Assembly (NCBI GenBank): GCA_920105625.2
Contig: OV050033.1
Location: forward strand, 129,703,821 to 129,767,820
DNA length: 64,000 nt
Reading direction: 5' to 3'
Origin: Clusia tigrina
Taxonomy: Eukaryota; Arthropoda; Insecta; Diptera; Clusiidae
In this document: positions 55,541 through 64,000 of the stretch, in pieces
Layout of the letters: each line of letters starts with the position of its first letter
How positions within the stretch are numbered: the stretch's first letter is position 1
Notes under the pieces: generated by a model
What the model was told of the DNA's origin: nothing
Seen by the model: only the letters and a program-made list of their open reading frames with translations
Database searches by the model: none
Program-made: the position numbers and the translations under genes

Positions 55541-56150
55541 TCAAGTCCTGAGATTTTTCCCATTCAGTATAGGTAAGGCAGCCGCATCACCTACAAAACA
55601 GTGATGCCACTTAGACCACCAGTTGGGTCCATTGCGAGCTGCGGGTGCGGAGCGTATAAACACCTGACATGTATAGATACTTGTTATGAAGTGAGATCCT
55701 AGTAAATGTTGCCTATTTCTACCAAAATCTGGACATGTACAAAACAGATTCTGGACCGTTTCCAGTTCCTCCTCGTTTTTGCAGCTGCGACAGAAATCAT
55801 ACGTATAAACTCCCATTCTTCTGACATCATTTCCTAGTCGGCAATGTCCTGTGAGGGCCCCTAGTAAAGTCCTAATTGGTATTCAAATGAGTCTAATGAC
55901 ATTCTTGGATAGACACAGATTTAGCCTCGGCCATGTTTTATCCATAGCTCTTTTGCAGGCATAAAAAGCTACCCCAGCTCTTTCTAAGGTGTTTGACTTC
56001 CAAGCTTTCAATTCTGTGTAGGTTACTTGTAAAAGTATCCGTGGCCAGACAGTAACTGCGTGAGGTAGAAATTCACGTTTCCAGCTGTCCATTTTCCGCG
56101 CCTCTCTGCGGCCCATCGTTCTTGCTACTGCTGCACGGTGTGCTGGTTCA
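55541..56150 (-). mobile_element. LINE fragment: RT C-terminus and knuckle
   Basis: On the minus strand: near 56116-55900, MGRREARKMDS...EFLPHAVTVWPRILLQVTYT and LERAGVAFYACKRAMDKTW (an RT-to-thumb segment typical of RNase-H-bearing fly LINEs). Then, after a deletion, 55816-55541 begins YTYDFCRSCKNEEELETVQN and FCTCPDFGRNRQHLLGSHF, a full CxxC...CxCP knuckle. RT core and RNase H are missing between them. Confidence 0.7.
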
Positions 56151-57617
56151 TATCTTCCGCGGTTACTCTGGTACTTTTACTCATGCTCATGGTGCTTGCG
56201 TTCCACCAAGAAATCGATGGGCGTTAAGCCGTGGCTCCGACACAGTACCGTTCTTTCCATTGAGTTCGATTCAGAAGATAAGGCGACTTTGAACGATAGA
56301 GCAGCTCAGTTGTGAATTTATAACTGATAACACTGATTTCGAAGTAAAGCTCCAATATTTTAAGCTCAATATATAATATTAAATATTAGTATATTGTCAA
56401 TTATTAATTACTATTACAATTATTATTAATATTTTCTTATGTAACAAAGCAGCCCGTATTTGTTGACACAATCAATCCAGTGAAGCGAACTTATAGCAAA
56501 AACTAATTTTTGTAACATATTTTTGTTTAATAATTTTAAATCATATGATAATATATATCAAAGGATCTTGTATGTATTGAGGAACTCAATCCAGTAATAG
56601 AAACTATTCGCAGAAACAAATTTTCATATAAATAAAATATTTTAACTAATAAGAAAATATATAACAAAGGATGAGTTAATGACATATTCAATTCAGTGAC
56701 GGAAACTATTAGCAGAAACTAATTATCGTAAGAAAGCCTTTTTTATATAAGATAAAATTACGATATCTCGGTGTTAAATCATGACAAATAATTAGAACCA
56801 ACTACGTTATTGGGTGAAAATTTCCTTGGTTGTTTGATGATTTTGTGACTATAATTGACCATCAGGATAATGTGATTTGACATCGTTAGATTTCCCTGTG
56901 CGGAATTTGAGAAAAGACGCGTCTGTGGGCACAGACTACCCCAACTCTTAACCCAATTAAAGACCAAACGTATATCGATGTGGCAGAGATAGACCAGGAA
57001 ATGTATGAAAATCTCAAAGGAAATTTGTCCACAACAACAATCTGGGTCTTTAATAAAAAAAACCAATTCTCACAAGTAGTTGGATAAGTCCAGATTCACA
57101 AGTAAGCAATTTTAATTATAATTTGACACAATACAATTCTTAAATTTATTTTAATTTTGTTCACTTAATTAAATTGATTTTTCATATGCCAAAATATGGA
57201 ACAATTTTATGGTTTTTCTGTCTTTTTCTGTGTGTAAGAGGCAGTTTGAGAATACTTCAATGTGAGAGACCTAGGAACGCACTCTTAGAGAGGTTCCTCC
57301 CTTTGACAAAACTATTTGAACTCTGGCGTTTTTTTTTAATACTACTTCTTATTTAGTTTCGTAGTTTCTTTAGTAAAATTTATTAGTTTCTTTTCGTAGT
57401 CTCGTTTCATAGTTTGATATCGTGGCGTTTGTAGTTTTCGGTGCTCTCGTTTGCCGCTTCTCAGACCCTACGTAAGCGTAGACTTAAAATATTCTATTCA
57501 GTTTGAAAACAGACATTGTCAAATGTTGAAGTGATAAATTATTTAAAAATTGTTATTGTTTATTTTAAGTGACTGGGAAAATTTAGTGAGGAGAGAGCAA
57601 ACTCACAACCCTGCAAA
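56151..57617. other. Intergenic and probable upstream region of the second CRAL-TRIO exon
   Basis: A TCGATGGGCGTTAAGCCGT/GGCTCCGACACAGTACCG segment near 56212-56250 resembles 52238-52285 and is LINE-related. The rest is AT-rich with no gene. Confidence 0.4.
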
Positions 57618-57702
57618 ATGGTCAATAGAAATAAGTTGGATTTACAACTGATGGATCTGCAGCAATGGTTCGAGGAGAATCCAAAATTGCCCGCGAAAAT
57701 CG
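57618..57702 (+). CDS. Second CRAL-TRIO paralog, exon 1 only
   Basis: Encodes MVNRNKLDLQLMDLQQWFEE then NPKLPAKI, with donor ATCG|GTAAAT in phase 1. It matches exon 1 of the gene at 47694 in length (85 bases), phase and the QxWFEENxKLP motif. No downstream exon with the LLKRFxKCM motif was found in the remaining 6.3 kb, so the gene either has a long first intron running past the window or is a stub left by duplication. Confidence 0.65.
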
Positions 57703-58074
57703 GTAAATAATTATGGCAAATGGTCACAAATTATATAAGACGTCCAGAATAGAAGGGCATCGAACCAAATTTTGTTCGAAAAGAAATTATTACGTAACAA
57801 AGTTTATAAACAACTCCGACTGGTTGTATTTCAAAGCCTATCACCATTTTTAGTCTCGCGAGGATATGCCATCAAAACGGCACTAGTGCTACTTGGGTGA
57901 CTCGAAAGGAGCCATCTTAGCTACCTATTTAATGTTTTATGTGGAATGTAGTATAAAATTGTCGTTCTATAGTTATAAAATGATGGCTACTTCTGGTTAG
58001 ATTTATAACGTTTATTCATGTTTACTCAAAATTCGGAAATTTTTAGATCTATGCAGATATAGGCACCTTTATCT
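57703..58074. other. Possible intron of the second CRAL-TRIO gene
   Basis: No gene features. Its status depends on whether the exon at 57618 is used. Confidence 0.35.
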
Positions 58075-58165
58075 AGCTCTACTCTGCTATACTACTATAC
58101 TATACTACTATACTATACTAATGTACTATACTACTATACTATACTAGTTCTACTATATAATAATA
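58075..58165. repeat. ACTAT microsatellite
   Basis: About 75 bases of ACTATACTACTAT-type repeats, mixed 5- and 8-base registers. Confidence 0.85.
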
Positions 58166-60890
58166 TAATTTATTGACAGACGTAACAATAGGGCAACAAC
58201 CGGAGTGGCAAAATACCAAGGGCTCTGAGTGCTTCTTACCATAGTAGATAGTGCTGAGTGCGTAATTCTTTGAGGGCCCCAGTCTAATGTGCCAAAGACC
58301 TCACATTTTGTGTAGTTGCCCCACTGCAATCCTTCCCTTAATTATAAACAGCATAAGTAATTGATGTGTCCTGGTGCTTTTTCCACTTTTAATGGCCTTG
58401 GTTCATTACCATTCCTCATATTACAAATCCCCAGTGTCAAGGTCAAGGTCCATAGCAACAAACTAAATTACAAAACTACTAATTTGTTGTTGTTATTTTA
58501 TTTTTATTTTAAAGTTATTTTTGAAGTCAACTACGATAAGCAATTATATGACCGAATGGTATCCAGAGCTCCGAACTATTAGCACATAGTAATTTTTGTA
58601 ATATAATATCGAATCTCTTTATATAATATAGAATATAATAATAAAGTAAAATCGGCACATAAGGGAAATTACACGATCCCAACAAACCTCAACTTTGAAT
58701 ACCTGAGCCCCACTTATACCCAACAACAACATACCCCATACCCCAATTAGAGTATAGTGAAGAAAATCATTTCCTTTCAATTGCTAATGAGAGTATCATT
58801 GGATTGGAGAATCCTCATCAACACTAAACCCACTATTTAAGACGCACAATTCTCATCGGAACAAACGTCAACGACACCAACATCAGCGACACCACTGCCA
58901 AGCAATGAAACGTAAGCAACAGCAACGCCAAGCACGGAAACGAAAGCAACAACAATCTAAAGAATCTAAAAGAACAGCTCTTTATGCTATAATAACAAAC
59001 AACTTGAATATGTGCACTTGAACAACTGTTTTGAATTTGGCGCAATAATTCCAGAGTAGATCTTGTAATAGAAATACTATAGAAAGATTAAGCGTGTGAA
59101 TGTGGGTACGTACCACAAACATTAGGTTGTAACAGTACATTTGTGTGTACATTGAAATTAACTCTTTTGATTTAATCGAGAACTGAGACGCCATATTTAC
59201 TTTGAAGCTAAGATGCTTTCCTAAGTTAAATAACCAACTCCGATGTTTATATAATTGTGTAAAAGAAAATGTTGATATAATTGTCTAAAAGACAACCGAC
59301 TCCAACTCGGAACTAAAACCAGAAGTAAAGTTTCCGATTCGAGTTTCCATAATTTGTCCAGCTTTATAGTTTCAAGACATGACTATTCAAGCCCTGATTT
59401 GAACTGCAATTAGGAATTGCTTATAGGGAAATAATTCCCATGTATAGAGGAACTGAGCAGAAGGGCATCCAAAGATGACAGGCATCTCACTGGATCTCTT
59501 CTACTTCTAGTTCATCACTACGTTTACTCGATTTAGATTGCTTAAAAATTTACCCTTCGCCATTTTCACATATAATAATCTCTCCTGAGATCCTCTCTAT
59601 AATATCTAGTATTCCTTGCGTTGTAAAGACGGTAGGATGAAACCCTAGAACTATGTCCTCAACTATTTCTTGTACCTCCATGGCACGAGAGAGCATATCT
59701 CCCACTACTTTGTCCGACTCTTTACTATCCTCTATCTGAAAGTCAAAGGCCTGCAGTTGCAATGGTCATGGTGTTACAACCCAAATCGGTACTAAGGGAA
59801 TGTTTCGCTTCCTGTCTTTCGTATTACAGCAACAATCCGCTATTGTAGGATACTTCATACTTTCTGACACTGGAGTTATTAACTAATTCGGGACTGATGG
59901 GATCTCTTCTAGTTTCATTAAATATTCTTAGCAACGGAATCGAATCTGGTAAGATCTCTTCTACTTTCATTTAAAGTTCTTAGTATCGGATGTTGATCAG
60001 CGTTGAAGCGTGGTTATAGTTCCATCAATATTTATTTTCCCAGTAGCACCTATGTATATTAGCTCTTGAAATTTTCAGCCACCTTTTCATGGAAGTCTGT
60101 TTTAGTGGAGTGGAGTAACTTCCCATAAGGTTTATTTATCGACCAATCTGATCTAGAATTGCGATGATTTCCTTAAACAAGGTCATAGCGGCAAGGATTT
60201 GCTTCAAGCACTAAAGGTCTGACGGCATGAGAGAGGTTATTGGGTTCACTAAAAGAACTCTAAAGTGTATATCGATGCTCAGTAGAGCCATAGAAATGCG
60301 CCCCTGTTCCTAGTCCACTTCGTGAGACAGATTGTAGAGCACAATACTCACTTTACTTTAATGTACGGAACGCCTATGACACAGTTCGTTCGGGGAACGT
60401 ACAAATATCAATGAGTTTCTTAATGAACCATGCAACTACGCAAATAAATGTTCGCAATTATTTTGGAACAGTTGTTTCTGCAATTGTTTCAAAAATATCT
60501 AAATAGTTTCTTAATTATTTGTTTAATCAACGTTAGAAAATTAATATATGCAAATACATAACCTCAATAATACACAGGGTCATTCATTTTGTAGAATGGT
60601 GTTATCTCCCCCACGTCTACCTCAATAGTGTGGTGGCCATGGCTAGCTCAATTTAGATGGGCGTGGTCCTCAACCCGCCACACTACGCCAGGGATCAACA
60701 ATAAAAATGTATATTTTGGTCTCTCTAAAAACTCCCTTAGCAGTCCCGAATTTTCTTCTGCATCCTCCAACCCAGCGACAGCCCTCCAATCACGTCCCCT
60801 CTACTCAAACATTATTTCCTTTCAATACTTAAACGTCCTTTCCGATCTCCGACCAACTCCCGAGTTTTTTCTTTTACCGAACTTATTCGC
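58166..60890. other. Intergenic, no gene supported
   Basis: The 70-residue minus-strand frame at 59550-59762 (ending GEIIICENGEG) has a balanced, protein-like composition but no recognised motif and no start or splice support, so it is not called as a gene. Confidence 0.4.
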
Positions 60891-60963
60891 AAACATGGGC
60901 ACGCCACAGCACGATGTGAATACGGTGATCGTGCAGGTGTTATCGTCACACGGGTTTGCTTAA

Positions 60964-61465
60964 ATCAATTAAGTCTCCAGCTTTATAGCGGAGGCGCGGT
61001 ACACTCAAATTTGTTGCTTGTACATTTATTTAAACATATTATTTATTTTTTCTCTTTTTATACTTTTTTTTTTTTTGCTGCGGGCGCCCGTTCCTTATTC
61101 GTCGTTTAGCACTTATTAATTTTTTTGCCTTTTTTTCTTTTTGGTTTAAAATCTCGACGACTTTGAAGAAGAATGTGACGATAAAGCAAACGCGTTATAA
61201 CACTGGCAAATGGTTTATAAATTCATTAAACTTTAATTAACATTCTTTTAAGAATTTACACAGAACTTGTTACAATATATATTGCAATTTTAGGCAGTTT
61301 TCCTTTTTATTTTCGGTATCCACCATTAAAATCACGCGATCACTATCACTCAAAAACAGCTTCTCCACTTTTTTTTCTTCACCGCCCCCTTGTATACTTT
61401 CCAGGCTCCCCGTTCTTTTCCGTTTTTTTTAGCTTTTAACGGACTCCCTCTCCCACTAATCTACC

Positions 61466-61469
<4 letters not shown>
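60964..61469. other. Intergenic, T-rich
   Basis: Poly-T runs near 61065 and 61110-61140. A CGGGCGCCCG palindrome lies at about 61081-61090. No gene was found. Confidence 0.45.

Positions 61470-61500
<31 letters not shown>
61468..61500. repeat. (TC)n microsatellite
   Basis: About 15 CT dinucleotides in a row. Confidence 0.95.
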
Positions 61501-61502
<2 letters not shown>

Positions 61503-63284
61503 GGCTCACACACCTCTCTTCCTACATCCTCACTAACATCCCTGTCAATCACACCACAAACATTCCGCCGACCGCAACATTGGTAAGCATTCGTTGACAT
61601 AATTAAAAATTAAGAGTTAGAACATTGAAAGATTGCTGCATTTATCTATGAGAATATTATTATGTTTCTATGAATAATATTATCTTTCTACCTCATGAAC
61701 TGAGAATTATAGATAACAAGTAGTCCTCTATTGGAGTTATCAAATCAAAACTTGAATCAGTCTAAATTAAACAACTCCGGAAATAAGGTATAATGAATAA
61801 ATATCTATAAAAGCAGTGGAGATCCAACCTCCCGACAATTCCCTGTCCTGAAACACTGACTAATCAATTAATATGGGGTCCTTTTATAATAAAATCATCT
61901 AGCTCGACAGTACACAATCCTCAAACACGGGATTGGTGAATAAATATCTATGAAATGATGGGGAATACAATAGAACCCTCTCGCTCGTCCTATAACAACA
62001 ACTGCTGAACAAATATTTATAAAATCTGAGGGGTTCCCTCATAATACATTGGACATAGTTCCAAAAAAAATGTCAAGGCTAAAGTTTCTTAACCTTCTTC
62101 TTAATCTTAGTATTGGTTTCTGTTCATTACAGAGAGTTATTCCATGTTTCGACAAGAGCTGCATACCTAGAAATTTTGCTAATTAAAGACTATCTCCAAC
62201 ATCGCGACAAGTCACTAAATTTTGAGATTACGAGAATCTTCTGCAGATACGGAGAACCCTAACTATCAGTATAATCCTTTACGAAGGATGTTCACGACTA
62301 GATTAGAACAAGAAACAATCATATACTACTGGCATATGTAGGAGGGCCATTGAACCAACAATGGTGATGAGATTGGGCACGTAACAGGACAAAATTGTGT
62401 GTCACCACTCTATCGTTCAAATATAATCTTTACTAAAATACTTCGCAATCTTGGTATTTGGCACTAAATTGAAAAATCTTTAATCAGTAATCTTTTGAAT
62501 CGAATGAAAAATGAAAAGATGTCTCTTTGAATACCATCGAAGAAAATCAGTCCCGAGTTGAGGATATTCCAGTTGGAAGATTATTCAAAAATAAAAAATT
62601 AATCTGTTCCGGAATGATTTTTTATGCGAAAATGAATTGAATGAATAGAGTTTTAATGGGAAAAAGGATATTAAAAAAAAAATTATAAAAAATTTTGCAG
62701 AAATGATCTTTTTATACTTGTCTGAGCTCCATTCTAATATACGAGTACACTGAAAAAAGTATTATTCATAAACAAAATGGATGGAATAGAATGGATTACT
62801 GCATTAAATTTATGAGATGTTGTAAACCATCCATTTCCACTTCATCTACAAGACCTCAGTGTCCAGTAATGGTGAATGAGCACATCTGAAATGACCCACA
62901 GAATTGGTAAAGTAGCTTCTCCTATGAGAAAAACAGATATTTTTCAACCGATTTTAATGATATTGTTAAATATATGAATGATTTTTTGTATCGAACTGCC
63001 ACACTCACTTTTATAAATACTTACATTATCTTCGACTACATAAGGTATCAGAAATATCCTAACAGAACATATCAAATGGGAGTTCCACCTCTTATACAAA
63101 CATAAACTATTAAACATATAAGCCTCCATAATGAACTGTTTATATACCGAGCAGCGCCGGGTACCAGTCTGCTATATTATAAAAGTAGAGCTTTGCAAAC
63201 ACAGTGTTAGATGGCGCTGCTTTGGTATTTAACAGCGACACATAACATTGTAGTTGAGATAAAGAAGGAGGTGAACTGACAATA
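61501..63284. other. Intergenic, nothing recognised
   Basis: AATAAATATCTAT(A/G)AAA words recur near 61798, 61940 and 62010, hinting at an old repeat of irregular spacing. No gene was found. Confidence 0.4.
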
Positions 63285-64000
63285 ATGAAAACGAGTAAAG
63301 AAGTCTGAAGTCGGTTTAGACCGACTACGAAATACCCTTTACCTTTTCTTGTGCGTGCGAGTTCAACAATGGGGATGTTTTCTTCATAAATCATCATTAG
63401 GAGCGCATTTACGGTATTTTTTGGTAGGGTACCTTGAAATGATTATATCGACCCCATTTCTTGCATATGGCTTTGTAGGGTCCATTATACGTACTAATAT
63501 AAAATTTCGTCCAAAAATTGTATAGGTCGTAAGTTATAATAATATGTCAATAGTGGGCGTGGCTGTAGAAATAACACGCCCATTTTTTGTGTGGTGTTTA
63601 ATGTTAGTACCCGCAACCGTCCTGTGAAATTTCGTTGATAAATCATTAATAGGAACACAGTAATGATTTTTGGCTAATTGTGGGCGTGGCAGTTCTAGTA
63701 TGATCTCGATATTCTGCACACACACTATTATGGACCCAATGTATATTTTTGCGAATTTTTATTCCGTTGGCATCAATACGAGCATAGGTAGGCTAATTTT
63801 AATTTTAGACCCGAAAGTTCCCTATATCAAAAGTGGGCGTGTCTTTTCTCTGATCAGCCCCATTTGTTGCAGATAACTTTGTAATGTCCATATGTTCCTT
63901 CCCGTAAAATTTCGCCCGTAAATCTCTACCAGATCTTAAGTTATTAAAATTTGTTAATAGTGGGCGTGGCAGTTCATATATACCGCCCATTTTTTGCACA
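63285..64000. mobile_element. 1.1-kb non-coding dispersed repeat (copy B), truncated by the window
   Basis: Inverted relative to copy A at 25012-26103. It begins AAAACGAGTAAAGAAGTCTG, which is the reverse complement of the right end of copy A, and continues in parallel through GACCGACTACGAAATACCC and TGGGCGTGGCAGTTCTAGTA. GGGCGTGGC words recur several times. No transposase frame is seen. It runs off the window edge. Confidence 0.75.

Noticed and set aside
55192..55563. Overlapping plus and minus frames of 119 and 68 codons
   Set aside because: No recognisable motif on either strand. They lie next to a LINE fragment and may be its decayed 3' region.
59550..59762. 70-codon minus-strand frame
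   Set aside because: Protein-like composition but no domain, no conserved neighbour and no splice or start evidence.
1..64000. tRNA, rRNA and snRNA genes
   Set aside because: I looked for B-box-like GGTTCRANNCC words with a matching A box and found none. A covariance-model scan would be decisive.

Overview
This window looks like nuclear DNA of a higher fly. It is AT-rich, has small exons with GT-AG introns, carries insect-style UNC-93 and CRAL-TRIO genes, and is crowded with decayed non-LTR retrotransposons and minisatellites. A tephritid fruit fly is my best guess. That is an inference from the repeat style, not something the sequence proves. No prokaryotic, phage or CRISPR features were seen.

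Only two host genes can be built with confidence, both on the + strand. (1) 30185-38589 is a five-exon UNC-93-like membrane protein of the major facilitator type, 745 residues, with an unusually long low-complexity N-terminus. Its introns contain a LINE fragment and two minisatellites. (2) 47694-50164 is a four-exon CRAL-TRIO lipid-transfer protein (alpha-tocopherol-transfer-protein-like), about 273 residues. About 10 kb downstream, at 57618-57702, lies a second first exon with the same length and splice phase, so this is the edge of a tandem CRAL-TRIO cluster.

The rest is mostly mobile-element debris. The clearest pieces are: a complete but dead APE-type LINE (RTE/BovB-like) at 10313-13697 on the minus strand, with an 11-bp target-site duplication and a (ATG)n tail; a younger LINE (CR1/jockey-like) at 22590-26740, minus strand, with an intact 620-residue reverse-transcriptase frame but split by a 1.1-kb repeat; a mariner transposase remnant at 1668-1910; and about fifteen short fragments of RNase-H-bearing LINEs on both strands, recognised by a C-terminal HxLCxCPA-like knuckle.

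Region by region: 0-10 kb is diverged tandem repeats and LINE tails; 10-15 kb the RTE-like LINE and paired dispersed repeats; 15-22 kb LINE scraps and an AT-rich block; 22-27 kb the nested LINE; 27-30 kb ordinary intergenic DNA; 30-39 kb the UNC-93-like gene; 39-41 kb a long A/T block; 41-47 kb minisatellites and LINE pieces; 47-50 kb the CRAL-TRIO gene; 50-57 kb LINE pieces; 57.6 kb the second CRAL-TRIO first exon; and 58-64 kb intergenic DNA ending in a second copy of the 1.1-kb repeat.

I found no convincing new multi-gene system. The most unusual items are an 82-bp GC-rich insertion at 14224-14305 (own target duplication, an empty-site relative at 10.2 kb, a diverged relative at 19.56 kb), the long N-terminal extension of the UNC-93-like protein, and the layered history of the 22-kb locus.
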